Both the position numbers and the translations under genes were made by a program. Positions 9,791 to 22,498 of a stretch of 64,000 nt of DNA are shown piece after piece. The stretch is taken from NCBI RefSeq assembly GCF_001680005.1, contig NC_033561.1, forward strand, positions 124,001 to 188,000, given 5' to 3'. This DNA comes from Plasmodium coatneyi. Its lineage: Eukaryota > Apicomplexa > Aconoidasida > Haemosporida > Plasmodiidae. The stretch's first letter is position 1, and each line of letters opens with the position of its first letter. The notes beneath the pieces were generated by a model. That model made no database searches. It saw only the letters and a list, made by a program, of their open reading frames with translations, and was not told where the DNA came from.

Positions 9791-11162
9791 AGGTTTTCGG
9801 GTATTAGAACGTAGATTTAGGGTGTTAGGAGGGAAGGTTTTAAAGGTATAAAAGAAGATTTTTTTCTAGGTCATGGAATAGCAATATGACCGGTTTTTTA
9901 TCTTCTTTGATTGAATATTCTTTCCGTTGAGGAAAAGGAAATTAAGAATGAGCAAGAAGAAAAAAGAAAAAAAGAGAAGAAAAAAAAAAGAAGGAAAAAA
10001 AAAGAAAAAGTGAGGGAAGAATGTAAAAATGCACACGGAAGGAGAGAAGGGAAGGTTGTATACAAGAATTTCTTTGCTTTAGTTTTTTTTAAGCAGAAAA
10101 AAAGAAAAAGAATGAAAACAAAAAAAAAAAAAAGAATGAAAGAAGGAAGGAAAAAAGTTTAAGAAAAAAAAAAAAAAAAAAAAAAAGAAGGAAAAGAAAA
10201 GAGGGTTCAGTGTATGGAAGTAGGGTTAAGGATATGAGAACAGGGTTCAGTTTGTAGAGGTAAGGTTCAGGGTGTAAGAATAAGGATCTTTTATAGGTTA
10301 TTTGAACAGCGCTATGGCTTACTACTTAGGTCCTTAGAGGGAGGAAGAGGAAGAAATGTAAGGAAGATAGAATGAAAGGAAGGAAGGGAAGAAGGAAAGG
10401 AAAGAGGATTAGGAAGAAGGAAAAGAAGGAGAGTTGTATGGGGTATTACAGTGATGGCTCAGGGTATGGAAGGTAGGGTACAGGTTGTTAAAGTGAAAGT
10501 TCAGTGTGTAGAAGTAGGGTTAGGGGTGTTAGGGTTCAGTGCTTAGGTTGTTAGAATGAAGTGTTTTCGATGATAGGGTGAAGGTTCGGGGTGTGAGTAT
10601 GGGGTTTAGTGTGTAAGTGTAGGTTTTCCTGTATGAGAGTAGGTTTTCCGGTATGAGAGTGGGTTTTCCGGTATGAGAGTGGGTTTTCCGGTATGAGAGT
10701 AGGTTTTCCGGTATGAGAGTGGGTTTTCCGGTATGAGAGTGGGTTTTACGGTATGAGAGTAGGTTTCAAGGTGTTAGAATGAAGGGTTATGTTTGTTAGA
10801 GTAGGGTACATGTTGTTAGAATAAAGTGTTCAGCTTGTGAGAGGGTTAAGGATTTAGGGTGTAAAGATAAGGTTATTCTTTGTTATGGAGCAACAATATT
10901 GTATGCTGTTTAGCATATTCGTCGTGAATGTGCACGTGTACTTTCTGCAAGAGGGTGCATCCTTAAAAAAAAAAGAAAAAAGAAAAGAAGTAGCGAAAAG
11001 TGAAAAAGGCCTGAATAACAAAGAAATCAAAAAATTCTAAACTATTAGAAGAAGTCCATTAACAGAATGTTGATGTAGGTGGAAAAAATGTATTATGTGT
11101 AATTTTGGATAGAATACTATTCTTAATTGATAAATAACCCAGTGAATAAATAGTGGATAAAA
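9790..11162. repeat. GA-rich and telomere-like repeats upstream of SICAvar
   Basis: No gene. 9905-10190 is A/G-rich. 10200-10600 has telomere-like words (GGGTTCAG, AGGGTTAAGG). 10620-10770 holds about eight copies of a 20-bp unit (GGGTTTTCCGGTATGAGAGT). 11040-11162 is unique sequence and forms the immediate 5' flank of the SICAvar start. Confidence 0.7.
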
Positions 11163-14100
11163 ATGGTTGATGATAAAGACTTTCGAGTATTGATGGGAAG
11201 GTGGTTAACAGAGTATGAGAGTATAGCCAGTAGCAGTCGCGCCAGGGAGGTATAATAATATGAACCACATATAGAACATGGGTGCACTATTGTCCCGAAT
11301 TATTCTATTTTTTTCTAATAATAATGATTATAGAGTACACAAGAATTATATACCAATTTATTATCCTTACTTACAGACAATACTTGCTGCTGCAGTAGTA
11401 AGTTGGGTTAAGGAAATGTTAAAGGAAATGGTGGAAGAGGGTAATATGGACATTGGTCAAGCAGGATGCAAGGCCATAAATAGAGAAAAAGGAGTAGTAA
11501 TGACACAGAGGGAAGAAAAAGAATGTGCTTACATTTTAAGTAACTTATGGAACATAAGGAAAATGAGAAAAAATCAATGCGGACAGGAAAATATGAATGA
11601 CAAAATAAAAGAATATGTGCGTTGTACTGTTATGAACATATGGTCATCCTTGTACATGTCTGCACACTGTGGGACAACAACAGCTGTGGGGGCTGCATTT
11701 GGTGCAATGAAAAAATTGAGCAGTGAACTTGGTTCAAAGGTAAGTGTAGGCCAAGAATTAAATACAGCTGCTAAGTGTGAGGAATGCGAACCTAGAATAT
11801 TGGAACCTATGATAATCGGTGGAAAGAGGATGTTAAATTATATTATTGGAGCTATGAAAGAGAATAACAAAATTATGGAATTAATAAATAAAGAACCAAC
11901 AAAGAACAAAGACTGTACACAACAAAACAAAAGCAGACTACGAGTAAATCTACCGGACAATACTGATATAATAAGTAGGGTAAGCCGAATGGCACCAGGG
12001 AAAATGCAACGACCAAAGGAGGACGAAGGTTCCACAGGACAGCACGAATTTTTAATGAAATTACTTCTACAATGGATATTAGCAAGGAGTGATACGTGGA
12101 ACAAACCACTACATGTAAGTTACTTTAAATATATAAAAGAGGGAGTAGTAGAATAATAATAATATATTAAAAAATATATATAGAGGAGGTTGTGATAGGG
12201 GTGGTAACTAGGTTGAAGGTGCAAGGAAGGTTGTTATGTGGGTGTAAGGAACGTTGTTAGAGGTGGTTGGTGGAAGCAAGGTTGTTAGTGGGGTGGTAGA
12301 TGAAAGGAGGCAATGTTGTTAGGGTGGTTGATCGAAGGAAGGTTGTAAGTGGGACATGGAGGTAGGGAGGGAAGGAAAGATGGAATAAGGTAGAATAAGG
12401 AAAGAACGAATGAGGAAAGAAGGAAAGAAGGAATAAGAAGGAACAAGAAGGAACAAGAAGGAAAGGAAGGGTCTAAGGAGAAGGAAAAAATATATGGCAC
12501 ACATATATATATGTGTACTTACGTTAATTCACTCTTATAGGAACTTATGTGGCAAGATATGGAGAAGGTGTTCAATGACATGATGGATAATATACTGGAT
12601 GGTGCGGGGAATGACACGGGAACATGTTCTAAGTTGGGGGACGGTGACCATCTCAACAAACAGAAGGAGTTATGTAAAATACTATTAAGAATATACTATT
12701 GGATGGATGGATTCAAGCAAAAACACGAAGCGGGACTGCCAAACAGTACAGGGTACTACACATGGGAACCAGCACGGAGGACGGGAACAAAGGAAGAAGA
12801 GTGGAAGTTGCAACTTTATTATAGATGTCTACTAGGGAAAGTAACTATGATGAGCATGCTAGGAACGCATTGTGACATGGACAAAGTATTACCAATAGTT
12901 GAAGGTGGTGTGGTTAGTTGGAGAGAAAGTCATGGTAGGAGTCCTGGAAGTGGGAATAATGTCTGCAATAATGTGCATCTCCTGAGTTTAAAATTGGGAA
13001 AGGGGTTAATTTGGGAAAAGGTTAAGGAATGGATAGATAAATATGAGCGGGACGGAAATAGTGCAGAATCATTAGCGAAAGCATTAAGTAAAGTTGACCC
13101 AGGAAATAGTCCACTGCACATAATAGAGAGGCAAGGGAAAACAGATTGCCCCGAAGGGAGTGGAAAGGAGAACCTTGACAGAGGAGCTCTAAAGACTTTA
13201 GAAATAGAAGTAAAGGAGGGCGAAGGCCTGAATCTACATGAAGAAACTGTAACTTCCGAGAAGGATGCTCTGGAAGAAATATTGCAGAAGTTTCTGGATC
13301 AAGCCATGCAGGATGTGCTAGGACAAACAGCGTTACCCTCAGTAGACAGTACTTCATCCTCCGCAGTTAGTGGTACCAAGGGTGATAAAAACTTGTGCCA
13401 ACGTCTAGGAGAAGTCACAGATAAATGGTTTCAACTTAGAGAAATGAATAAAAACACTCAACAGTTCAAGGTATTGTACAATAGTGTCTGTTCCACTTCA
13501 AGCTATTTTTATGGATAGAATTCCTTATATATATATGTATAAACAAGGATTGAGCAAGCATTAAGGTTAGGTGTGCACAAAATATACATACATGTTCCTT
13601 CCTCGTAATGTGCACAGGATACAATGTGGAACGAAATACGGGATCAGGTTAATAAAGTCCACGAAGCCATATCTGGGGAAAGCATAAATGAGGGCCAATA
13701 CTGTAATGATGGCGCATGGGGGAATGGTGCAAATAAGGACACAAATAAGAAAGTGTGTCAGTACATTGTTCAGGGGTTACAGTATATATACAATATTAAA
13801 AAGGAAACGGATAGAACGAAGGACCAGAACCCTGAAGATAACTGGAAATACAAGACTACTATGGCCTGTCTAGTACTGAATGCATTCATAGGGGAATTGA
13901 GGAAGCAAAAAAAAACTTGCAACATAGAACAAGGAATAAAGAAGGCTTTTGAGAATGGGGGGAGTCTTCGTAAACAGCTTTGCATGAAGGACGGATGTGA
14001 TGAATGCAAAGAAGAATACGATCCGAAATGTGTAATAGCCGATAAGGGAATAGGACCAGAATTAAGTGCGAAGCTCCAAGAGGGAGGGAGCAAAATGAAG

Positions 14101-16711
14101 CAAACTCTGGAATCTATATGTCTAACCACCCCACAAAAATCAGAACCAGCATCACTAGCAACAGGATCAGAAAAGAAAGGATCTGAAGACCAATGTGTAA
14201 GTTTCCATGTCTTCACCCATCTTCCTTCACCCTCTAACAACCTTCCTCTCAACTTATACCTTCCCCACTTACTTCGTCCACTTCCTTTCCTTTTTTTCTA
14301 TTTCTTTGATTCCTCACAATTCCTTTTTCTTCTTCTTAATTCTTTTCCTTTTAAAAAAATTAAGAAGAAGAAAAAGGAATTGTGAGGAATCAAAGAAATA
14401 GAAAAAAACATTGAAAAATATTAAAATGAAATTTTAAAAATTAAAAAAAGTTAAAAGCAATCAAAAAAAAAGATAAAGTACAAAATAAGAAAAAAATATA
14501 TGCGACTGTTTATATCTATACACTACTTACATATGAGCACACATATGTGTATATAAGAATGAAAAGTAGGACAAGGTAGGAACAGGATGTAAGTATATAT
14601 GGGAATATTTTCCTCCTTTGCAATGTAGAATTTTAACCCCGACCTTGTAGATAGCATGCTTAAAGAATTAGGTGAATATTTAAACAAGGAACCAACAAAT
14701 ATAAAGGAGTTGTGTGCCAAAGTGAAATTGGAAGATGGTCAAAATGAGGGACAAGTGAAGGGCATATGCAAGGCTTTAGTAAAAATAGTCTACTGGATGG
14801 AAGGAAAGGGTAAATGGGCAAGAAACCGGAAGGATGAAGGATGTGAAAAGAATTTTATTGAATGTCTAAGGTGTAAAATAGGCAAGGAAGCCATGGTAGG
14901 AATCCTCAAAAATAAGTGCAGAACAGAGGGTATTATGGAAATTCTCTCAGGAACGATCAATGGGAAGACGAATATAGAGAAAATGGAAGATGTACAGAAC
15001 ATATGTGAATGTACTCAATTTAAAGATAAGAAATTTAAAGGGGAGACAATTGAAGAACGGATGAAGAAATGGATAAAAGAAAGGGAAAGGGGCGATGCTG
15101 GATTTAGTAGAATAATTAATTGGGATTTAAAGTGTCCGAAGAAAGGAAAAACAAAGGAAGCAAAATCACAGGAACAACCAACACATCAGACGACAGCTGA
15201 GGGAACTGCTCACGATAGTCGAGAAGGTAAGCAAAATACTCCCCGACCTGTTGTTCACACCGTTATTGTAGAGGATGCTCCTCATAAGAACTGCGTCTAG
15301 AATAAGGATAAAGGAAGTAATTCCTTTAGTGCTTCTTCTGCTGTTAGCTTTTTATGGGGGACCTTCACGAACCCTCGTCATATGGGTTAACCCGATCTTA
15401 CACAACTTGACGGTCCTGTCTATTTCTATTGCGACTAAAAATATTCCTCTTCTTCCAATTCCACTTACTTTTCAGGTGCAAGTAGTAGTGTTAGTGGTCA
15501 TATTAGTACCAGTAGTAGTAGTAGTGGTGCTGCTGGAGCTACCGTCCTTCCTGCTCCTATCCCAGTTTTTCACAGGACATACAACCCTAATTTTACCCCA
15601 TACCTTCCTACCGTTCCTGTTGTAATTGGTCTTTCTGCTATGGCCTACCTCCTTTGGAAGGTAAGAAAAAAAAAAAAAAAATTAATAAATTAATAAAAAG
15701 AAAAAAAGAAGATAAAAGGAAAAAAAAGAAAAAGAAGAAAAAAGAAAAAGAAAGAAGGAAAAAACAAAATAAAAGAAGAAAGAAAAAGAAGAAAGAAAAA
15801 GAAGAAAAAAAAAGAAGAAAAAAAAGAAGAAAAAAAAAAGAAATGAAAAAGAACAATAAAGGTGAATGAATGAGTGGATGGGTGTGTGTAGGATTTTCGC
15901 ATTATAGGGGTGTATGTGTAGGATTTCACATTTTAGGGTGTGTTTGTGTAGGATTTCACACTTTGGGGGAGTGTGTGTAGGATTTCGCATTTTAGGGTTT
16001 GAAGGAGTAATTACTTTTGCGTGTGATCAAACATTTCAGACCTCTATTAAGGAAACATTTTCTCTCTTTTTTTTCTTTTTTTTTTTGTTCAGTACTTTGG
16101 AATGCTTCGTAAGACAAGAAAACGTTACAGAAGGGCTCATCAACTACGTGGTCCACTTCCCTTAGAACAGCAGATTGTTGACCATGTGCACGAGCAGGGT
16201 GATGGCCAACGTGAATATTATTTAGTAAAGGAACGAAAACCAAGATCTGTTCCAACGAGAACGAAGAGGTCAAAAAAACAGGGCGTTGATCGTCGTGTGT
16301 GTCACCGCACGATTATTGATATTCATTTAGAAGTCTTAGACGAATGTCAAAAAGGGGGCCTCCATTCGACGAAAGAAGACTTTTTTAAAATTTTGGTTCG
16401 AGAATTCATGGGAAGCGAACTCATAAAAAAAGTCTTTGTTCCTAAGGAACAGGTTCCAAGTTCAGGTTGCGGGTTTAGGGAAAAAGACTCTGTCCCTAAG
16501 CAAGATGTTCCAAGTTCAGATTCCAGGTTGATGGAGGAAGACTTTCTTCCTAATGAAGGTGTTCCTAAGGATGAGGTTCCTAAGGAACAGGTTCCATGTT
16601 CAGATTCCGGGTTTAGGGAAGAAAGAATTTGTTCTTAAGGAAGATGTCCATAGGGTTGATGTTCTTAAGGATCAGGTTCCAAGTTTCAGATTCCGGCTTT
16701 TAGGGTGTAGT
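11163..16711 (+). CDS. SICAvar: SICAvar variant antigen, seven exons
   Basis: Exons fit at 11163-11249, 11377-12114, 12541-13470, 13618-14196, 14629-15226, 15476-15660 and 16093-16638. Phases agree (only the fifth intron is phase 1), giving about 1,220 residues. Exon 1 codes 29 residues (MVDDKDFRVLMGRWL..). Exon 2 looks like the SICA_alpha N-terminal domain. Exons 3-5 are Cys-containing SICA_beta-type modules (exon 3: LCKILLRIYYWMDGFKQK, YRCLLGKVTMMSML; exon 5: ICKALVKIVYWMEGKGK). Exon 6 has a Ser run and the TM (YLPTVPVVIGLSAMAYLLWK). Exon 7 is the conserved tail (TIIDIHLEVLDECQKGGLH, VPKEQVPSSG). The product is a red-cell-surface antigen. The frame stops at 16636-16638 after a one-base shift; the usual family ending is still recognisable out of frame up to about 16711. 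No in-frame stop occurs before the tail. Confidence 0.85.
14291..14408. repeat. Perfect 51-bp inverted repeat inside a SICAvar intron
   Basis: The left arm at 14291-14341 (TTTTTTTCTATTTCTTTGAT..) is the exact reverse complement of the right arm at 14358-14408. The loop is 16 bp. It lies in the fourth intron (14197-14628), so in the pre-mRNA it could form a long hairpin. Confidence 0.95.
15870..16015 (+). repeat. Last-intron tandem repeat of SICAvar
   Basis: Four to five copies of a unit near 30 bp (TGTGTAGGATTTCACATTTT plus AGGGT) follow a poly-A/AAAG stretch (15665-15850) and precede a poly-T acceptor tract. Unit and layout match the last intron at 6541. Confidence 0.8.
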
Positions 16712-17288
16712 AAATATTTTTTTTTTTTTTCGTTTTTTTTGTTTTGTATTATATTGATTGCATGTTCATGTGTAGTTAATAATAAGTCGGGAGAAAAAAA
16801 AAAATTTTTTTTTCCCCACTTCATTTTGATTTGTTTCGTAAATTTTTTCTATTGAATATACAAAATATGTTCATTAAATTTTTTTTTTGTTATATATTTT
16901 TACACTTGTAATTTTTTTTATTTTCAAAAAAATTTTTTTTTTTGTTTTTTAAAATAAATATTTTTTTGAGATCAGCACCTTTTTTCATTTTTCCGCGCCC
17001 TTTTTTTGGAGTATATTCTTTCCTTAGGTGCTTACTCAAACTTACCAAATGTAGGAAGAAAAGAAAGAAATGTAAGGAAAAGGAATAAAAAGAAAGAAAG
17101 AAAAGAAAAGATAAGAAAGAAAAAGAGAGGAAGGAAGGGGAAAAAAGACGAATGAAAAAAGAGGAAGGTTATTTTCTTCCTTACACAGTATATAAAATGT
17201 GCGCGGTCATTTATTTTTCCTTCCTTGCGGTGGGAAGGAAAAATTCCCCCCTGCCTTTTCCCCTTATAGGTGTTACACAACGACGGTG
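16712..17288. other. SICAvar 3' flank meeting a KIR 3' flank
   Basis: No gene. 16715-17045 is the SICAvar downstream module (poly-T, GCATGTTCATGTGTAGTTAA, CCCCACTTCATTTTGATTTG, AAATAAATATTTTTTTGAG). 17050-17165 is GA-rich. 17175-17260 is the KIR 3' flank motif read on the minus strand. Confidence 0.6.
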
Positions 17289-19296
17289 TTATATTCGACC
17301 GTAACCTATATTTTGTCGATGACCTGGCCTACTGTTATTTGTTACCGTTCCTGCCCTTCCTAGTCTTCCATTCCTGGTAGAATGCCCTGTAGACGGTCCT
17401 GTGTGCGCAGCTGAGGAACGTAGTGTGGTGGAATCTTCTGGAGAACTTTCTGTTGAGCCCAATATGGAATCGTTCTCTGTTGTGGTGGAAGCTTCCGTTA
17501 ATGTATCTAATTCGTGTCCAGCTGATCTTCTCTTCCTTCTTGTGCTTCTTGCTCTTCCTCCATTTCCAGATGTGTGGTTACCAAACCAAGAAGACCATGG
17601 TTTATACTGAAGGGAAGGAAGGTTATTAAAGGTGGTGATTGGTAGAAGGAAGGTTGTATTATGGGTGTTCAATGAGTTGATAAGGTGGTGGTAGATGGGT
17701 TGTTAGGTGGTAGGTGTAAGGAAGGTTCTTAGGGGTGGTTAATGGAAGGAAGGAGTGTTATGTGTGGAGGGAAGAGAACTTGTTGGGATCTATGGAAGGA
17801 AGGGTCTAAGGAGAGTAGAAAGGAAAGGAGGGTCTAAGGAGGGTCAAAGGGGGGACTAAGGAAGGAGGTGGTCTGAGGAACAGGCAAGTAAAGGAGGTGA
17901 TCTAAGGAAGGAAAGGACGTCTAAGGAAAAGGAAGGAGAGTTCTAAGGATGAGGAAGGATGGGGTCTAAGGAGGAGGAATGAAGGGAAGGAGTGTCTAAG
18001 GAAGAGGAAGGAAGTTTGTTAGGGTTGTGGTAGGTGGAAGGGAAGGTTCTTAGGGGTGGTGGTAGATGGTAGTTGTATGGCTGGGGGTAGTAGGTCGTAT
18101 GGTAGGGTGGAAGGGAAGGTTGTGTTCGGGGTGGTAGGGAAGGTTGTGTTCGGGGTGGTAGGTTATTAGAAGTGGAAGGAAGGTTGTTAGGTGGGCTCTT
18201 AGGGTGGGTGGTGGAAAGGAAGGTTGTTAAATATATCAATTTTTTTTATTTTTTAAATTTTTGAAAGTTTTGGATACTTACTTTGTATAATAAGAAAGGG
18301 GCAACTATGGTTGCTAAGGTGCCAAAGATGGAAGAGATGGAAGAGGTGGTGGTGGCAGCACGTACAGCTTCGTCCATTGTTGAGGGTGATAGAATTGGTC
18401 CGGTCGGGAAGGAGCATGCCGTATTTTCGTCCTCAGTAGCTTCCTCTTTGGGATTTAATATAGATTGTAATTGTGATAGTTTATTTTGAACTGATCCCTT
18501 AAACCCTTTCCAGAATTGTTTACAGTAGTCATCATCGGTGCTGTACTCACAGTGTGCATCCACAGCATAATATGCTGCCTTAACTCTGTTAAAGTACTTG
18601 GTGAGTTCGTCCTTTTTACTGGGCATGTAGTCTTCTTTATGCTGTTCTATAGTACTGCAGTCATGCTGGAAGTCATATACTTCTTTTCTCCAGTTGAAAA
18701 TAATTTTGGGAATATCTTTATACTGAACTTCACACTTATATTCATGGAAAGCGGTTTTCAATGCCTCGTAAATTTTTTCCATGAATTCCGGGAACTTCTT
18801 AGGGTCTGAGTTCTGGAAGAACTTACTTCCCAACCAGTAGTAGTAATAAGAACAGGATGCAGTTTCGGAGTGTACACATCTATTATTCCTACAGGCGTGG
18901 CAGTAAGCGCCCCCAATCATTTTCGCAGATGTAGTGAGTTCACGATAATCATTTAATTTACCCTTCAAAGTGTCATCCCACTGTGAGTACCCGCCAATTT
19001 CGCCATTACATTCACTCCCATCCGCCCCATCGAATTTATTGTAATACTCGGTCTTGGAGGGTAATTGATCCAACTCGGGCGGCTGCAAACATATAATTCA
19101 TATAATATATATATACGTATTCCTTATATTCATTATATTATGTACATGCAGGGAAGTTTGACGTGTACACATGAAGTGTATTATGTGTACATAGCTACTT
19201 TTACATAGGTAGGATATATATTTTTAAAAATTCCTTCTTCCTCTCCTCAAAATTTTTCCTTACCGTTGAGGGTGCGGCTGGTGCGGTTTCTGACAT
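17289..19296 (-). CDS. kir: KIR variant protein (pir superfamily)
   Basis: Three exons on the minus strand: 19264-19296 (MSETAPAAPST), 18282-19082 (267 codons) and 17289-17606 (105 codons plus stop). All junctions are phase 0; the total is about 383 residues. Exon 2 has the pir ectodomain: start PPELDQLPSKTEYYNKF, Cys pairs (CHACRNNRC), the hallmark CSYYYYWLGSKFF near residue 90, and KVYDFQHDCS-type spacing motifs. It ends in the membrane segment ISSIFGTLATIVAPFLLYK. Exon 3 starts YKPWSSWFGN and is Arg- and Ser/Thr-rich (cytoplasmic). KIR proteins are multicopy variant proteins expected at the infected red-cell surface. The second intron is long (675 bp) because it contains a G/GA-rich minisatellite. 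Confidence 0.9.
17620..18240 (+). repeat. G/GA-rich minisatellite in a KIR intron
   Basis: Units like GGAAGGAAGGTTGTTAGG and GGTCTAAGGAGGA fill most of the second intron of the KIR gene at 17289. The G-rich strand is plus, opposite to the gene. Confidence 0.75.
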
Positions 19297-21167
19297 GGTG
19301 CATATATGTATGTTCGTTTATATTTTTTTATATATGTAAAGAACTTTATCCTTTTAAAGGGGGGGGTTGTGTTTATCTATGTTGAACAAGAGTGTGAAAA
19401 TTTTTTGTACAGCACAGAGAAAAAAAATAAACATGAGCGAATAGCTACTTAGCTCCTATTTCCTCAGTAATACAGATATATATATTTCATATAATTCCTT
19501 GAAGAGCAACAGCGATACCTTATTATACATACACACGTATGTATGTCGAATTATTCTCTCTCTTTCTCTCTCCCTTATTATTAAAGTACAAAAGGGAAGA
19601 ACAGAAAAAAATATATATATAAGAGCAGCAAAATATATATAAGAACAACTAAATGAAAAGGAAGGATCTACCGAAGGGAAGGAAGGGGTCTAAGGAAGGA
19701 AGGAATCCTCACTTCTCATATACATTTATTATATTATTTTGCTATAGGTAATTATTCATAACATCATATTATTATTGTTCTTTGTGCATGCAGGCGCACG
19801 CTTCCGTCAGTACGTATATAGAAGGGATTGCATATATTCCTTTTACCAAAAAATGGAACATGCATCATTTATTACATTATGCATTTTACTATTATTATTA
19901 TTATTGTTCGTTATTATTATTATTGTTCGTTATTATTATTATTGTTTTATTATGATGAAAAGTGTGCTTTTCCATAAGTTATGGATACATATGGAGCACT
20001 TTATATAAAGAACACTTTTTTTCCCTTTTTTTTTTTTTTTTCCATTTTTATGAATGATTAGTGAGAATAATAATTTGTTGCTGCTCCTTCCTCATTCCTT
20101 CCTTCTTATTCCTTTCCTTTCCTTCTTTTTCCTTCCTTCTTTTTATTCCTTTAATATGATAGGAAGAAGTTTTTGTGTTATATTATATACACTCTTTTTC
20201 CCATGTATCTTATGCATCTTTCCCATATGTATTCACCTCTTCTTCATTAAAAACTGATGAATAAGTATGCAAACATTGTGCAAAAAGTGGAAAGGGGAGG
20301 TAACGAATAGCACAAATAGTATATAAAGTGTACACTCTACACATGAAACAGCTCCTTACAGTGCATAAATCGAAAAGGAAGGAAAGAAGAAAGAAAAGGA
20401 ATGAAGGAAAGGAAAGGAATGTCTAAGGAGGAGGAAGGAAGGGTCTGAGGAAGGATGGGTCTGAGGAGGGAAGGAAAGGGGAGGGTTGAAGGAGGAGGAG
20501 GAAGGGAAGGTGGTCTAAGAAAGAGGAAGGAAGGGGTCTAAGGAGGAGGAAGGGGAAGGAAGAAAGAAGGAATAAGAAGGAATAAGAAAGAAGGAAAAAG
20601 AAGGAATAAGAAGGAAAGAAGGAATAAGGAGGAAAGAAGGAATAAGGAGGAAAGAAGGAATAAGGAGGAAAGAAGGAATAAGAAGGAAAGAAGGAATAAG
20701 AAGGAAAGGAGGATAGAAAGAAAAAAAAAAAGAAAGGTCATTTAGCTTGCATACTGTATAAACTAGGGGCGTTGTTATTACATCACCCCTCCGAAGGGAT
20801 GGGGTAGAGATGGAACATTACACATTCAATGGTGTTACATTCCAAACACAATGTGTCTGTGTTACATTAAATATAGACGATGTGTGTGTGTTGTTACATT
20901 CCACACACACTATGTGATGTGTATATTGTGTTGTTTACACATTCCACACACACAATGTGTGGTTTGTTTTGTGTTGTGTTGTTACACATTTCACACAATG
21001 TTTGTATTGTGTGTTACATTCCAAATGTGACGTTTTACATACATTCCATATTCCACACACGATGTATGTGTGTTGTGCTGTTACATAACACACACAATCT
21101 GATGTGTATGTTTCACAATATGTGTGTTACATTCCAAATGTTCTACATACCATGTGTTACATTACAT
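19297..21167. other. Intergenic region between two KIR genes
   Basis: No gene supported. 19300-19650 is the KIR upstream region (TA-rich, CTCTCTTTCTCTC). 19850-19960 has TTATTATTATTG microsatellite. 20380-20735 is GA-rich (GGAATAAGAAGGAAAGAA units). 20740-20830 carries the KIR 3' flank motif of the next gene. 20860-21165 has imperfect repeats of TTACATTCCACACACACAAT. Confidence 0.6.
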
Positions 21168-22498
21168 TCAATGGTTCATGTTTTGATAACATATATTCCT
21201 CCGTCTTCCATTATTCGTTCTCCTTCCTCTCTGTGGTGGCTGTTCATTATAGATGGTAGAATCATCCGTTGTTGTTGAATATAGTGTGGAAGTGTCTGTT
21301 CCATCGTTTATTAGTGTTTCATCAAAGTCGCTTTCAACAGCTGTTGTTGTTGTCCTTTTTTTTCTTGCTTTTTTTCTTCCTCCGCTGTTCCTCCTTCCTC
21401 CTTTAAATTGGTTATGGATCCAATGAGGTAGAAGATTGTACTAAAAAAAAGAAAAAAAAGGAGTGGTAATAAAGGAAGTGAGGGGAAGGGTGAAAAGGTG
21501 TACTCTATATATACATATATATATATCTATTCTAATTATTACTCACTTTGTAAAAAAGGAGAACAGCCGCTGGTAATGCTGCTACTCCAAATATGGAAGA
21601 AACCGCGGTAGGGATAGCAGCACTACTACCTCCAGGAGCTGATGAAATTCTTTGAGGATCTTCTTGTGCAACCATCTTTCTCTGTGCAATTATTGATGAA
21701 CACTCCTGTTGTAGTAACTCCTGTGGGTTAGGTTTTTTGTCGTTCGTCCTCGTAAATGTCCCACAAACTGATTCTTGGAAATAGTTCCCTGTGCTCCCAT
21801 CACTCACCCCTTCGCACAATTTGTTGTATCCTTCAGCAGCTGTTTTTAGATATGTTTCATATGCGTCACAATACAGACTCTTATTCTTGGACAGAGTACT
21901 ACTTATCTTGAAATAGTCCAGAGAATAGTCCGAAATTGTTTTTGCCTTAGGGAAGAGGTCCTTACTAATGTCATAGGTGGAGTATATATTATCACATCCC
22001 CCACCATTTCCCATTCCATGTCCAGGCGGAGGCTTAATTTTCTTTAATTCGTCATAAATGCTTTTCATAACCTTTTGAAAAGAAGCAGAATCATTTACAT
22101 CTTTCCCATTTTTCCATATTTTACTTCCTAACCAATAATAAAAGAAAGTGCATTCATTACGGATGGATGAAAACTTCCCATACCCCTGTGAGGATGCGTA
22201 ACAATACGCGTCTACAATTTTATCCACCTCCCTTTTAATACTTGGGTGGGCAATTAGTGCACTTTGCAGTGCAGGCTTTGCACTTTCTGCTTCAATTCCT
22301 GCAGTGGTACATCCATAATAGCCTTTTTCGAATGCATCATATGCTGTTTTGGAGGGTAGTTCACCCAGGAGCATGTTCTATAAGTGGGAATATATGTGTA
22401 CATATACATGTACATATATATACATATGTATATATAATATGTATGTATATATGTATTTCATATATTTTGAATGAAGGAAGGTATACCTCTCTTGTCAT
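21168..22498 (-). CDS. kir: KIR variant protein
   Basis: Minus-strand exons: 22487-22498 (MTRE, donor GAG|GTATAC), 21547-22377 (277 codons) and 21168-21440 (90 codons plus stop), all phase 0; about 371 residues. Exon 2 starts NMLLGELPSKTAYDAF, has CTFFYYWLGSKIW near residue 90, several paired Cys, and a C-terminal membrane segment (SSIFGVAALPAAVLLFYK). Exon 3 begins YNLLPHWIHNQFKGG with a following RKKARKKR basic cluster and Asp/Thr-rich stretch. The four-codon first exon is the least certain part, though other KIR genes here have similarly tiny first exons. Confidence 0.88.

Noticed and set aside
13770..14252. 160-codon minus-strand open frame
   Set aside because: It is antisense to the fourth SICAvar exon, which has the matching splice sites and domain signature.
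15638..15990. Phe/Lys-rich open frames on both strands
   Set aside because: They lie in the poly-A/AAAG stretch of the SICAvar last intron.
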